Shown here: positions 1 through 9,412 of the stretch, in pieces
Position numbering within the stretch: the first letter of the stretch is position 1
How the letters are laid out: each line of letters starts with the position of its first letter
Assembly (NCBI GenBank): GCA_017308135.1
Contig: JAFKFM010000006.1
Coordinates: 499,724-563,723, forward strand
From: Alphaproteobacteria bacterium
GTDB taxonomy: Bacteria > Pseudomonadota > Alphaproteobacteria > CACIAM-22H2
Direction: 5' to 3'
DNA length: 64,000 nt
Made by a program: the position numbers and the translations under genes
The notes under the pieces: generated by a model
Database searches by the model: none
What the model was told of the DNA's origin: nothing
Seen by the model: the letters and a program-made list of their open reading frames with translations, nothing else

Positions 1-512
1 TCGTCGAAATCGGATCGGGCCATTCGACGCGTTTCATGGCGCGCGCGATCCAAGACGGCGACCTGGCGACGCGGCTCGACTGCATCGACCCGGCTCCGCG
101 CGCGACGCTGACGGGTTTGCGCGTCGATTGGACGAAAGCGCGGCTGGAGACGACCGACTATCCCTTCGCCGAATTGGGCGAGGGCGATGTCGTGTTCGTC
201 GACTCCTCGCATATTCTAATGCCAGGCACGGATCTCGACATTCTGTTCGCCAATGTGCTGCCCGCGCTGAAGCGCGGCGTCGTGCTGCATTTCCACGACA
301 TCTTCCTGCCCTGGGCCTATCCCGACTCATGGGCGTGGCGCGGCTATAACGAGCAGAACGCCGTCGCCGGCTTGTTGGCGAGCGGCGCGTACGATCCGCT
401 GTGGTCGTCGGCTTATGCCGCGCGCCATCTGCGCATCGCGGCGCTGGACGGCCTGCCGATTCCCGATACGGCGTTCGTCTCCAGCCTGTGGCTGCGGAAA
501 CGCTATTTGTAA
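1..512 (+). CDS. Class I SAM-dependent methyltransferase, 5'-truncated by window edge
   Basis: The reading frame is open from base 3 to the stop and begins with VEIGSGHSTRF, a SAM-binding motif I, so the N-terminus lies before the window. The Met at base 36 is internal, not the start. Further on come FVDSSH and HFHDIFLP followed by YNEQ. These are typical of Methyltransf_24-type class I enzymes often found in polysaccharide or glycolipid clusters. The substrate cannot be read from sequence. The 3' end overlaps the convergent permease gene by 10 bases. The general class is secure; a role in glycan modification is only suggested by the glycosyltransferase operon next door. Confidence 0.75.
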   Translation, partial: VEIGSGHSTRFMARAIQDGDLATRLDCIDPAPRATLTGLRVDWTKARLETTDYPFAELGEGDVVFVDSSHILMPGTDLDILFANVLPALKRGVVLHFHDIFLPWAYPDSWAWRGYNEQNAVAGLLASGAYDPLWSSAYAARHLRIAALDGLPIPDTAFVSSLWLRKRYL

Positions 513-1678
513 GGATCGGCGGCGTCGCGCAAGCCGTCGCCCAGGAAGTTGAACGCCAGCACGGTGACGATCACCGGCACGACCGGCAGCAACAGCCACG
601 GGTAAAGCGCCACGACGTTGATGTTCTGCGCTTCGGTCAGCAACACGCCCCAAGACGTGATCGGCGGGCGCAGGCCCAGCCCCAGGAACGACAACGCCGT
701 CTCGCCCAGGATCATCGTCGGGATCGCCAGCGTCGCCGACGCGATCAGATGGCTCATGAAGCTGGGCACGAGGTGGCGGAAGATCACGCGCTTGGGGCTC
801 GCCCCCATCAGCGTCGCGGCCGTGCAGAAATCCTCCTCGCGCAAGGCTAGCAGCTTCGAGCGCACCGCGCGGCCCAGGCCCGTCCAGCCGATCAGGCCCA
901 GGATCAGCGTGATGCCGAAATAGATGTAGATCGGGCTCCACGACACGGGCAGGGCGGCCGACAGCGCCATCCACAGCGGCAATTCCGGGAAGGAGCGGAT
1001 GATCTCGATCATGCGCTGGATGACCATATCGACCCAGCCGCCGTAATAGCCGGCGAGCCCGCCCAGCACGATGCCCAGGATGAATTTCACCATCACGCCG
1101 ATCAGGCCGATGGTCAGCGAAATCCGCGTGCCATAGGCGAGACGGCTGAACATATCGCGCCCCAGCCGGTCGGTGCCGAGCAGGAAGAACGTGCCGCCTT
1201 CCGCGGCACAGACGAAATGCCAGGAACCCGGAACCAAGCCCATCCATTCCCACGAATCGCCTTTGCAGAAAAACCGCAACGGCTGAACCTTGGCGGGGTT
1301 CGGCGTGTACTCGCGTTTCAGCGTGTCGAGGTCGAGCGTGTAGTCGAAGCCGTAGACGAAGGGCCCGACGAAGCGCCCTTCGTGGAACAGATGCACCGCC
1401 TGCGGCGGCGCATAGATATGGTCGATATTGCGCGTGCCCACGCCGTAGGGTGCAATCATCTCGCTGAACAGGATCGACACGTACAAGAATACGAGCAGCA
1501 CGCCCGACCATAGCGCGAGCTTGTGGCGCTTCAGCTTCCACCACATCAGCCGCCATTGCGTGGCCATGTAGTAGCGCTCGAGCTTGGGGTCGAGCTTCTC
1601 GCCGTCATACGGATCGAATGTCTCGCGCCGTACGTAATGCGCCAGCTTGTCGCTCTCGTTCGCGCGGGTATCGGTCAT
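503..1678 (-). CDS. Oligopeptide ABC transporter permease (OppC/YejE type)
   Basis: 391 residues. An N-terminal membrane anchor (about residues 40-60) is followed by a soluble insert of roughly 110 residues and then a C-terminal BPD_transp_1 domain. Its EAA loop (GASPKRVIFRHLVP) contacts the ATPase, and GLGRAVRSKLLALREEDF precedes it. This is the OppC/DppC/YejE architecture of peptide importers. The ATG at 1678 gives a 4-base ATGA overlap with the upstream permease; the open frame extends further upstream but only inside that gene. It is the last gene of the 11-gene minus-strand run and pairs with the OppB-type permease as the inner-membrane channel. Peptide or muropeptide uptake is inferred from family and context. 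Confidence 0.9.
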   Translation of the reverse strand: MTDTRANESDKLAHYVRRETFDPYDGEKLDPKLERYYMATQWRLMWWKLKRHKLALWSGVLLVFLYVSILFSEMIAPYGVGTRNIDHIYAPPQAVHLFHEGRFVGPFVYGFDYTLDLDTLKREYTPNPAKVQPLRFFCKGDSWEWMGLVPGSWHFVCAAEGGTFFLLGTDRLGRDMFSRLAYGTRISLTIGLIGVMVKFILGIVLGGLAGYYGGWVDMVIQRMIEIIRSFPELPLWMALSAALPVSWSPIYIYFGITLILGLIGWTGLGRAVRSKLLALREEDFCTAATLMGASPKRVIFRHLVPSFMSHLIASATLAIPTMILGETALSFLGLGLRPPITSWGVLLTEAQNINVVALYPWLLLPVVPVIVTVLAFNFLGDGLRDAADPYK

Positions 1679-2673
1679 TTGCCGGCCCCGCCATGCAGAC
1701 GGATGCGCGGGTCGAGCGCGGCCAGCGCCACGTCCGACAGAAACACGCCCAGCACGATCAGCACCGCTTCGATCATCAGGAACGATCCGGCCAGGAACAT
1801 GTCCTGGCTGCGCAAGGCCGCCAGCAGCATCGGCCCGTTGGTCGGCAGGCTCATCACCACCGAAACGATCGCAGCGCCGGAGATGAGCTGCGGTAGCAAA
1901 TCGCCGATATCGGCGATGAAGGGGTTCAGCGCCATGCGCAACGGATATTTGAACAGCGCGCGGCCCGGCGGCAGACCCTTGGCGCGCGCGGTGACGACGT
2001 ATTGTTTTTGCAGCTCGTCGAGCAGATTGGCGCGCAACCGGCGGATCATCGCGGCGGTGCCCGACGTGCCGATGACCACGACGGGAATCCAAAGATGTTC
2101 CAGCACCGACAGGAACTTCGCCCAGCTCATCGGCTTGTCGACGAATTCGGGGTCCATCAAGCCGCCGATCGCCGTGCCGAACCAGATATTGGCGAGATAG
2201 AGCATCACCAGCGCGAGCAGGAAAGACGGCGTGGCGAGGCCCAAGAAGCCGAGGAAGGTGAGGCCGTAATCGCCCCAGGAATATTGGCGCGTCGCCGAAT
2301 AGATGCCGATGGGGAAGGCGACGGCGTAAGTGAAGATCACCGTCGCGAAGCCGACGACGAAGCTCAAGATCAGCCGGTCGCCGATCACCACATTGACCGG
2401 CAGATCGTATTCGAACGACCAGCCAAGGTCTCCGCGCAGCAGGCCGAACAGCCAGATGAAGTAGCGCTCCACCGGCGTCTTATCGAGATGGTATTGCGCA
2501 CGCAGATGTTCGATCTGCGCCATGCTCGCGGCTTCGCCTTGCGCGCGCAACTCGGCGATCTGGTTCGACAGGTAGTCGCCCGGCGGCAATTGGATGATGA
2601 AAAACACGATCGCGCTGATCGCCAGCAGCGTCGGTATCATCACGAACAAGCGACGGACGAAATACGCGAGCAC
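1675..2673 (-). CDS. Oligopeptide ABC transporter permease (OppB/YejB type)
   Basis: 332 residues beginning with GTG. The N-terminus has the OppB-family form: one membrane segment (about residues 8-30), then a periplasmic stretch containing QYHLDKTPVERYFIW and GDLGWSF. Five further membrane segments follow, with the EAA-type loop TARAKGLPPGRALFKYPLR. It forms the channel with the permease encoded just downstream. It lies 15 bases after the binding-protein gene and overlaps the next permease by 4 bases. It is of normal length for the family. Confidence 0.9.
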   Translation of the reverse strand: MLAYFVRRLFVMIPTLLAISAIVFFIIQLPPGDYLSNQIAELRAQGEAASMAQIEHLRAQYHLDKTPVERYFIWLFGLLRGDLGWSFEYDLPVNVVIGDRLILSFVVGFATVIFTYAVAFPIGIYSATRQYSWGDYGLTFLGFLGLATPSFLLALVMLYLANIWFGTAIGGLMDPEFVDKPMSWAKFLSVLEHLWIPVVVIGTSGTAAMIRRLRANLLDELQKQYVVTARAKGLPPGRALFKYPLRMALNPFIADIGDLLPQLISGAAIVSVVMSLPTNGPMLLAALRSQDMFLAGSFLMIEAVLIVLGVFLSDVALAALDPRIRLHGGAGK

Positions 2674-2688
2674 GTCGAAGCGACCTTC

Positions 2689-4632
2689 CTACTTACCGGC
2701 CGGAACCGCGGCGGTGCTGCGCGGGGCGCCGCGCTCGCCATCGAACCAGAACGCGTCCATGCGATGCACGCCGAAGAAAGCGCCCGGATCCCAATTCCAT
2801 ACGCCGTCGCGCGGCACGTTGCGCAAACGATTCGACACGACGACCGGCTGGCGCACATTGGCGACCAGACCGATGGTCCAGACGTTGTCGGCGTGGTTCT
2901 GCAGCATGCGCCGCCACGCTTCTTCGCGGCCGTTGCGCGTCGCCGCGTTGCGCCAAGCTTCGGATTCGCGCACCAGATCGATCGCCTCGGACATGTCGAC
3001 CGGTTCGCCCGACGTGCCGCCGGTCTCGCGATATTGGCCCCATTTGGGCCATTGCAGCCGGTCTTGCATCGTCGGCGCCAATTCGTCGGGCGGCGAGTCC
3101 GGGTTGGCGAGCGCGTTCTCGATCCCGAACCACAGCGCCACGCGCGTTTCGCCCGAGAACACGCGGTTGCGCAGAATGTCGCGTTGCTGGGGCCGCGAAT
3201 AAAGCTTGATGCCCGCCTTCAGCCAGGAATCGTGGATCAGCTCCAGCACGTCGGTCTGCTCGACATCCTCGCCCGCGGTTTCGACCACGATTTCCATCGG
3301 CCGTCCGTCGGGCAGCAGGCGCACGCCGCGCTCGTCGCGCTTGGTGAGGCCGATCTGATCGAGCAACGCGTTCGCGGCCTTCAGATCGAATTGATGCCAC
3401 GCGCTGCGGTATTCGGGCCGGTACATCGGGCTTGCGGGCAGCAGCGTATTCGCCCCTTCGACCGCCAAACCGAAATAAACGACTTGATTGATCTCGCGCC
3501 GATCGATCGCCATCGACAACGCGCGGCGAAAGCGCACGTCGCGGAACAGCGCGCGCCAGCCCAGATCGTTGGTGTTGAGATTGGGATGGATCGCGATTTG
3601 CGAACCGCGCGCGGTCGACCACAGCCGCGTATCGAAATCGTTCCGCTTCCCGGCTTGGCGCAGGAAGGTGTAGTTCGCGAAGTTGAGGCCGCGCGCTTGC
3701 AGATCGACCTCGCCCGCACCGGCCTTGGCGGCCAGAATCTTGCCGTCGGCGACGTTCATGATCAGCCGATCGATATAGGGAAGCTGGCGCCCGTTCGCGT
3801 CGATGCGGTGGTAATAGGGATTGCGGTCGAACACGAAACGCTCGGCCGGCGCCTTGGTGCGCACGACCCACGGATCGAGCACGGGCAGATCCGGGTTGTC
3901 GTTGCGGTCGAGCTTGTCGAGCCGGTTATGCAATTGCGACCAAGTGCGCAGATTGGCGCGCTGCACGGCTTCGCCCAGCGCCTTGCGGTCGGCGTAGCGA
4001 TGGTGGAATTGGCGCAGATAATGCGCCGGACGATAGATGAAGACCGGGGCGGGGCCCGCAAGGGCGGGCAGGAATGCGGCGTTGGGCGTCGACCATTCGT
4101 AAACGACGGTGCGCGCATCCGGAAAGCTGACGACGGGTTTCTCGTTATCGACCAGCAGCGCCTTGGGCGGGCCCGCGGGCGTCAGCGCCTTCTCGTTCGC
4201 GACATCTTCCCACCAATAGCGGAAATCCTCCGACGTGAAGGGCGCGCCGTCAGACCAGCGATGATTTTCGCGCAGCTTCAGCGTGAAGCGCCGCCCGCCA
4301 TCGACATCGACGCTTTCCAGAATATCGGGCGTAAGCTCGAGATTCTTGTCGAGCCCGACCAAGCGCGAATATCCGTAGACGGAAACGAGGCGCACATCCT
4401 GCGTACGGCCGATTAGCATGCGCATCTCGCCGCCATGCTTGCCCGGCTGCCATTCGGGATCGTCGATCGCCGTCACCAGCGGATTCGCCGGCAAGCGATC
4501 ATGGATCGACGGCAACTTGCCCGCGATCACATCCAGCGACAGGTTCGGCGTTTCGATCAACTCGCCGGCATTCGCCGAACCGACGAAAAATGCCGCGGCC
4601 AGCAGGGCCGCACTCAGCGTTTTGAACTTCAT
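2689..4632 (-). CDS. Periplasmic oligopeptide-binding protein (SBP_bac_5)
   Basis: 647 residues. The start at 4632 gives a clear Sec signal peptide, [22 protein letters not shown], cleaved before GELIE. The mature part has the cluster-C peptide-binding fold: the segment LKLRENHRWSDGAPFTSEDF, a later FRRALSMAIDRREIN and the C-terminal lobe. It delivers peptide to the two permeases encoded downstream. It overlaps the ATPase gene by 4 bases. E. coli yej has the order A-B-E-F; here the ATPase comes first (F-A-B-E). Ligand specificity is not readable. The D-Ala-D-Ala dipeptidase at the head of the operon makes cell-wall peptides a reasonable guess. Confidence 0.9.
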   Translation of the reverse strand: MKFKTLSAALLAAAFFVGSANAGELIETPNLSLDVIAGKLPSIHDRLPANPLVTAIDDPEWQPGKHGGEMRMLIGRTQDVRLVSVYGYSRLVGLDKNLELTPDILESVDVDGGRRFTLKLRENHRWSDGAPFTSEDFRYWWEDVANEKALTPAGPPKALLVDNEKPVVSFPDARTVVYEWSTPNAAFLPALAGPAPVFIYRPAHYLRQFHHRYADRKALGEAVQRANLRTWSQLHNRLDKLDRNDNPDLPVLDPWVVRTKAPAERFVFDRNPYYHRIDANGRQLPYIDRLIMNVADGKILAAKAGAGEVDLQARGLNFANYTFLRQAGKRNDFDTRLWSTARGSQIAIHPNLNTNDLGWRALFRDVRFRRALSMAIDRREINQVVYFGLAVEGANTLLPASPMYRPEYRSAWHQFDLKAANALLDQIGLTKRDERGVRLLPDGRPMEIVVETAGEDVEQTDVLELIHDSWLKAGIKLYSRPQQRDILRNRVFSGETRVALWFGIENALANPDSPPDELAPTMQDRLQWPKWGQYRETGGTSGEPVDMSEAIDLVRESEAWRNAATRNGREEAWRRMLQNHADNVWTIGLVANVRQPVVVSNRLRNVPRDGVWNWDPGAFFGVHRMDAFWFDGERGAPRSTAAVPAGK

Positions 4633-6539
4633 GCGACGACCTCCCGCGGGCGGGCGAGGGCGCGCAAGCTGTCGGGCGAAGCCGACAAATGCGCGCGCAC
4701 GTAATGACCATGGCCGAGATCGATCAGCCCCACCGGCGTCTGGCCATCGACCGTGAACGGCGCGGGCCACAGGCTTGGGCTCGACGCGCGGCCTTCCATC
4801 AAGGCGGCGAGGTCGAGCGGCCGGTCGATATCCGGTTCGGGCACGGCGGTCAGCAGCGCTTGCGTATAAGGATGGATCGGTTCGCGGAACAGCCGCTCGC
4901 GCGGCGCCACTTCGACCAAGCGTCCGGCGCACATCACGGCGATCCGGTCGGCCATATAGTCGACCACCGCGAGATTATGGCTGACGAAAATGTAAGTGAG
5001 GCCGAGCGCCTTCTTGAGATCCTGCAGCAGGTTCAAGACCTGCGCCTGGATCGACACGTCGAGCGCCGAGACGGGCTCGTCCAGCAGCAGCAATTCCGGA
5101 CCCAGGGCCAAGGCGCGCGCGATGCCGATGCGCTGGCGCTGCCCGCCGGAGAAGGAATGCGGATAGCGGTTGAGGGCGCGATCGTCGAGCCCGACCACGC
5201 GCATCAATTCGCGCACGGTGGAACGGCGCGAACGTTCGTCGCCGATGCCGTGGATCAGCAGCGGTTCCGACACGATATCGCTGACCGTCATGCGCGGATT
5301 CAGCGACCCGAACGGGTCCTGGAACACGAATTGGACCTTGCGGCGATAATCGAACAATTCGGCGCCGTCGAATTTGCGCGCGTCGCGGCCTTCGAACAGG
5401 ATGTCGCCCGAATCCGGCGTCAGCGCGCGCATGATCATTTTCGACACGGTCGTCTTGCCGCAGCCGGATTCGCCGACCAGGCCCAGACATTCGCCGCGAA
5501 ATACGTCGAAGCTGACGTCGTCGACCGCCAGCACACTTTGCGCTTGGCCGCCGCCGAACATGCCCGATTTGCGGATCGCGTAGCTTTTGCGCAAATGCCG
5601 CACCGACAAAACCGGCGTCGCGCGGTCGGCGGCGTCGAGCGGCGGCTTGGGCGCGCCGGTCTTGTCCTTGCGGCGGACCATTTCGCCAAGATCGGATTTG
5701 ATCTCGCGCAGCGGAATCAACTTTTCGCCCGGCTTCATGTCGAAGCGCGGCACGGCCGCCAACAGCGCCTTCAAATACGGGTGTTCGGGCTTGCGGAAAA
5801 TATCCTCGCGCATGCCCGCTTCCATCACCCGGCCGCGATACATCACGACCACTTCGTCGGCCATGTTCGCGACCACGCCCAGATCGTGTGTGATCAGCAG
5901 GATCGCCATGCCGAGATCGGCTTGCAGATCCTTCAGCAGCTTCAGGATCTGCGCTTGGATCGTCACGTCCAGCGCCGTGGTCGGCTCGTCGGCGATCAGC
6001 AAAGCGGGGCGGCAGACCAGCGCCATCGCGATCATCGCGCGCTGGCGCAAACCGCCGGACAACTCGAACGGATAGGTGCGCAGCGCCTTGACCGGATCGG
6101 GGAAGCCGACCCGGCGCAGCATGTCTTCGGCGAGGTCGAGCGCTTCTTGGCGGTCGCGCGTGCGGTGCAGGCGCACGGCTTCGGAAATCTGGTCGCCGAC
6201 CGTATGCAGCGGCGACAGCGACGTCATCGGTTCCTGGAACACGATGGAAATGCGCCCGCCCCGGATCGCGCGGAACTTGGCGCCGTCGGGGTCGAGCTTG
6301 GCGAGGTCGGTCGTCTTGTCGCCGTCGCGAAACAGCATCTGGCCGCGCGCGATGGCGCCGGCCTTGGGCAGAATGCCCATCAGCGCTTGGCTGATGACCG
6401 TTTTGCCGGAGCCGGATTCGCCCACGACCGCGACCGTGCTGCCAGGCCGCACGCGGAAATCCACGCCGTCGACCGCCTTCACCCGCGTATCGTGCACGCG
6501 GAAGTCGATCGCCAGATCGCGGACTTCCAGGAGATTCAC
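4629..6539 (-). CDS. Double-ATPase subunit of oligopeptide ABC importer (YejF-like)
   Basis: 636 residues containing two complete ATPase domains, equivalent to a DppD-DppF fusion. Domain 1 has Walker A GESGSGKT (residues 40-47), signature LSGGLRQR (160-167) and Walker B LIADEP (181-186). Domain 2 has Walker A GESGCGKT (356-363), signature FSGGQRQR and [12 protein letters not shown]. Each carries the oligo_HPY-type tail ([16 protein letters not shown]). The first ATPase signature has LSGGL instead of LSGGQ, which is common in this subfamily. The start is GTG at 6539 with a GTGA overlap to the upstream gene, and the end overlaps the binding-protein gene by 4 bases. It energises import from the cytoplasmic face. 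Confidence 0.93.
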   Translation of the reverse strand: MNLLEVRDLAIDFRVHDTRVKAVDGVDFRVRPGSTVAVVGESGSGKTVISQALMGILPKAGAIARGQMLFRDGDKTTDLAKLDPDGAKFRAIRGGRISIVFQEPMTSLSPLHTVGDQISEAVRLHRTRDRQEALDLAEDMLRRVGFPDPVKALRTYPFELSGGLRQRAMIAMALVCRPALLIADEPTTALDVTIQAQILKLLKDLQADLGMAILLITHDLGVVANMADEVVVMYRGRVMEAGMREDIFRKPEHPYLKALLAAVPRFDMKPGEKLIPLREIKSDLGEMVRRKDKTGAPKPPLDAADRATPVLSVRHLRKSYAIRKSGMFGGGQAQSVLAVDDVSFDVFRGECLGLVGESGCGKTTVSKMIMRALTPDSGDILFEGRDARKFDGAELFDYRRKVQFVFQDPFGSLNPRMTVSDIVSEPLLIHGIGDERSRRSTVRELMRVVGLDDRALNRYPHSFSGGQRQRIGIARALALGPELLLLDEPVSALDVSIQAQVLNLLQDLKKALGLTYIFVSHNLAVVDYMADRIAVMCAGRLVEVAPRERLFREPIHPYTQALLTAVPEPDIDRPLDLAALMEGRASSPSLWPAPFTVDGQTPVGLIDLGHGHYVRAHLSASPDSLRALARPREVVA

Positions 6540-7012
6540 CGCGCGATCCCCAGGGCTTTCAGATTTTCGCGGCTGGCGGCATCGACGGAAACGCTATGGC
6601 GTTCGGCCTCGGCGAACGCGGCCGACACCAAATCGGCGAAGCCCTCGCCCGAGGAATCCGCGTCGATCCGCGCCCCATCGCTGGACAGCTTCAGCTGCAT
6701 CCAACCCCCCGTGCGGTCCCGCGTCGTCGAGAAAAAAGCGAGTTTAAAGGACCGCAATTCGTTCCAGTCGAGCCTAGCCGCTCCCGGTCCCGAAAGCGAT
6801 ACACCGATTGCGTCCCAGGTTACGGATTGGCGACCGCGCCGCCAGGTCTTGTAGCCGAATCCGGCGAACAGAACGGTCAGCGGCAGCAGGAACCCATGCG
6901 CGATCGACCATTCGCCAAGCCCGATAGCGGGAGTCAACGTCAACGCGACGCCGATGCCCGCGCGCGCGTAGTCGCCGGCCAGCGCCTTGGCGGGGTAGCG
7001 CAGCGTGTTCAC
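6536..7012 (-). CDS. Small membrane protein with C-terminal soluble domain, function unknown
   Basis: 158 residues when started at the GTG at 7012 (VNTLRYPAKAL), which makes a GTGA overlap with the deacetylase stop; an ATG further upstream would run deep into that gene. Two hydrophobic segments (about residues 18-50, rich in Leu, Ile, Gly) are followed by KTWRRGRQSVTWD and a beta-rich soluble domain of about 100 residues, resembling small bacterial PH-like membrane proteins. I do not recognise a named family. Position between a polysaccharide deacetylase and a peptide-importer ATPase, with overlaps on both sides, means it is co-translated with both. Confidence 0.7.
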   Translation of the reverse strand: MNTLRYPAKALAGDYARAGIGVALTLTPAIGLGEWSIAHGFLLPLTVLFAGFGYKTWRRGRQSVTWDAIGVSLSGPGAARLDWNELRSFKLAFFSTTRDRTGGWMQLKLSSDGARIDADSSGEGFADLVSAAFAEAERHSVSVDAASRENLKALGIAR

Positions 7013-7761
7013 GAAAAAATCTCGGCGGGATGGCGCCAATTCACGGCCGGGTGTGCCGCGATACGGCGCAAGGCGGCGTCGGTGAAGTCCCAAGCCGCCT
7101 CGTCATGCGCCAGATGATGGGTGAGAAACCCGGTCGGCTCGTCCGGATCGGCCTTGCCGTCCAGCTTCGCGGTCAGATGTGCCACCAGCGCGCCCAACGC
7201 CAAGCCTTCGCCGCCGAAGCCGCGCGTATGCCAATCCATGATGTCGCAATGCGTGTTGATCTGCGTAAGGCCCGGCCGCGCTTTCTTGCGCGCGTTGAAG
7301 GTCGATAAGCCGCGATAGCCCGCTTGCGCCAGCAGATCGGCGGCATCGTCCGAGATGCGGTTATGCGGCGGGACCAGAATGGGCAGCGGGGCCGCGAACA
7401 GCGATTTGATTTTCAGCCAGCCGCGCGCGAGTTCGCCCATCACCACCGGCAACGGGCGATGGGCGCCCAGCTCGGCTTTCGATTGGCCCAAAGGGGCGTG
7501 ATTGTCGTGATTCCAGCCATGCTGGCAGACGACCAGATCGGTCAGCGCCGCCAATTCGCGCGTCGCGCGCGCGGGGATGACCGCGATCAGCGGCACGATG
7601 CCGGTCGCGGCGGAAATCGCGCGCAAGCGATCAAGCGCGGGTGTGGGGCGGGTGGCGTCGTCGTCGCGCCACCACAATTCGGCCATGCGGCCGGCGGTGC
7701 CATAGGAATCGAGCACGCGGAACAGCGTGACCCAGTCGGCGGGAGGCGGGGTTATAGCCAT
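7009..7761 (-). CDS. Polysaccharide deacetylase family protein
   Basis: 250 residues from the ATG at 7761. The NodB-like fold is supported by an aspartate motif WWRDDDA (residues 31-36), a metal-binding HGWNH (81-85), and a late LTHHLAHDEAAW segment. PPHNRISDDA supplies the active-site region between them. No signal peptide is evident, so the protein is probably cytoplasmic. The family removes N- or O-acetyl groups from glycans; cytoplasmic members next to glycosyltransferases usually act on a lipid-linked or soluble sugar intermediate. It overlaps the glycosyltransferase by 10 bases and the next gene by 4. Confidence 0.8.
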   Translation of the reverse strand: MAITPPPADWVTLFRVLDSYGTAGRMAELWWRDDDATRPTPALDRLRAISAATGIVPLIAVIPARATRELAALTDLVVCQHGWNHDNHAPLGQSKAELGAHRPLPVVMGELARGWLKIKSLFAAPLPILVPPHNRISDDAADLLAQAGYRGLSTFNARKKARPGLTQINTHCDIMDWHTRGFGGEGLALGALVAHLTAKLDGKADPDEPTGFLTHHLAHDEAAWDFTDAALRRIAAHPAVNWRHPAEIFS

Positions 7762-8828
7762 TGTGAAACGATACTGACCGTGGCGGCGACCCCTTCGCAA
7801 GAGATCGCGTGCGGTTGGGGCGATTTCGCGGCGCCGATCGCGGTATCGAGCGACTCCGGCGTCAATCCGGCCTCGTCGGCGATCGTCGCAAGACCGGCGG
7901 CGGCGAACGCCTGGGCGCGGATCGTCTGTTCGCGCTCGTTGCCTTCCGCGAAGGGCACGAGGATGGCGGGCACGCGCGCGCGCAACAAATCGATCGCCGT
8001 GTTGTAGCCCGCTTGGCTGATCGACAAGCGGCTGCCTTTCAGCAAGCCCGGAAAATCCGGCCGGTTGCGCTCGACCGCGACGAAATCGTTGGGGGCGGCG
8101 ATCGTCGCCGGTTGTTCGCCGGTCAGGATACGCCAGCGCTCGCCCGCATGGGCGCGGCGTGCGGCGAGCTTCAAACTCGAATCGAGCAACTTCGCCCCGG
8201 CCGCGCCGCCGCCGACCGAGACGACGATCTCGTCTTGGCCCGAAGCGGGTTGTTCGTCGCCGGCGACATAGCCCGTGTGGATCAGCTTGGCGCAGATCCG
8301 CGCCAATTCCGGGAAGCCTTGGGTCGCGGGCAGAAAGCTTTCATCGCCATGCGCCAACACGGCGGCGAAATCGCCCAATGCCGCCAAGCGCGCTTCAATT
8401 TTCGCGTCGGATGGGCGCTGCGGCACGTCGCGGATCGAAACGAGTTTCGGGATGCGGCTTGCGCGCGCGATCAACGGTTCCAATTCGAAGCGCAGCAGCG
8501 CACGGCCGAGCGGATAGAGCTCGACGATCAGCAGATCGGGCTTGAACGCGGCGTAAAGGTCGAGCGTGGCTTGTGCGCGTGCTTCACGCCACGATTCATC
8601 GACCGCATCGCCGTGCGCGTCGATCAAAACCTTGAATGTCGTATCTTGCGCGCGGCAGGCGGGAAGCTGGATCAGCTTCGCGGCGCCGATGTCGAGGCGC
8701 AATGGCATGCCGCCGCTTGCCAGAACCGTGTCGTGGCCCGCTTGCGCCAATCCGTTCGCGATTGCCGCCATGCGCCGTGCATGGCCCGTGCCCAGCAGAT
8801 GCTGGACATGGATCAGGATTTTCGCCAT
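7752..8828 (-). CDS. MurG-like (GT28/GT-B fold) glycosyltransferase
   Basis: 358 residues from the ATG at 8828. The N-terminus MAKILIHVQHLLGTGHARRM carries the G-x-G-H nucleotide-sugar/acceptor loop of MurG-like enzymes. The C-terminal Rossmann domain contains VSVGGGAAGAKLL, then SQAGYNTAIDLL and VPFAEGNEREQ, matching the GT28 donor-binding region. It shares the GxGHxRR loop with the 414-residue glycosyltransferase at 34.9-36.1 kb, so the two are likely paralogues. It overlaps the histidine phosphatase by 16 bases and the deacetylase by 10. The sugar and acceptor are unknown. Confidence 0.82.
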   Translation of the reverse strand: MAKILIHVQHLLGTGHARRMAAIANGLAQAGHDTVLASGGMPLRLDIGAAKLIQLPACRAQDTTFKVLIDAHGDAVDESWREARAQATLDLYAAFKPDLLIVELYPLGRALLRFELEPLIARASRIPKLVSIRDVPQRPSDAKIEARLAALGDFAAVLAHGDESFLPATQGFPELARICAKLIHTGYVAGDEQPASGQDEIVVSVGGGAAGAKLLDSSLKLAARRAHAGERWRILTGEQPATIAAPNDFVAVERNRPDFPGLLKGSRLSISQAGYNTAIDLLRARVPAILVPFAEGNEREQTIRAQAFAAAGLATIADEAGLTPESLDTAIGAAKSPQPHAISCEGVAATVSIVSQWL

Positions 8829-9412
8829 CGCCGCTTCAGCGCGAGGTTGAGATCGACGATGCGCGGATGGCCATCCTTGGCGAGTTCGAGGACATGCATC
8901 GAATAGAGATCGAGCTTGTCCGGCGGGTCGCCTTTCATGTCCCAGCCGCGCGCCAGCGCATAGACCGCGCGGAACACGCCGCGATGGGTGACGCACAGCG
9001 TCGAACGACCATCGGCGGCGAGTTCGGCCAATAAGGGGCGCAGGCGGTCCTGCACCATGCGCGGCGATTCGCCGTCGGGCGGCGTGAAATCGAGCCCGCG
9101 TTGCTCGTTCTCGACGAACGCGTCGCCCATTTCGGTGCGGATATCGTCGATCGTGCGGCCTTCGAATCGGCCCCAATGCATTTCGACCAAGCGCGGCTCG
9201 AGTTCGAATTTGAGGCGCAGCAACTCGGCCGTTTCGCGGCAGCGGCGCAACGGCGAACACAGCACGCGCCAATTGTCGAATTCATGCGGAATGCGCCGCG
9301 CTTGCAGGAATTCGCGCGTGCGCGGCGTCAACTCGATATCGGCGCGGCCTTGCAGACGCTTGGCGCCGTTCCAAGCCGTAGGGCCGTGGCGCATGAACGC
9401 GACGTAAGTCAT
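8813..9412 (-). CDS. Histidine phosphatase (phosphoglycerate-mutase-like) family protein
   Basis: 199 residues. The catalytic RHG is at residues 8-10 (MRHGPTAWN), a second arginine lies in SPLRRCRETA, the acid is in GRFEG (E84) and the second histidine in VTHRG (H143). All residues of a working two-histidine phosphatase are present. Embedded among glycosyltransferases with overlaps on both sides, it probably dephosphorylates a sugar phosphate or phospho-glycan intermediate, in the manner of GmhB/CobC-type members. That is an inference from context. There is no signal peptide. Confidence 0.85.
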   Translation of the reverse strand: MTYVAFMRHGPTAWNGAKRLQGRADIELTPRTREFLQARRIPHEFDNWRVLCSPLRRCRETAELLRLKFELEPRLVEMHWGRFEGRTIDDIRTEMGDAFVENEQRGLDFTPPDGESPRMVQDRLRPLLAELAADGRSTLCVTHRGVFRAVYALARGWDMKGDPPDKLDLYSMHVLELAKDGHPRIVDLNLALKRRWRKS

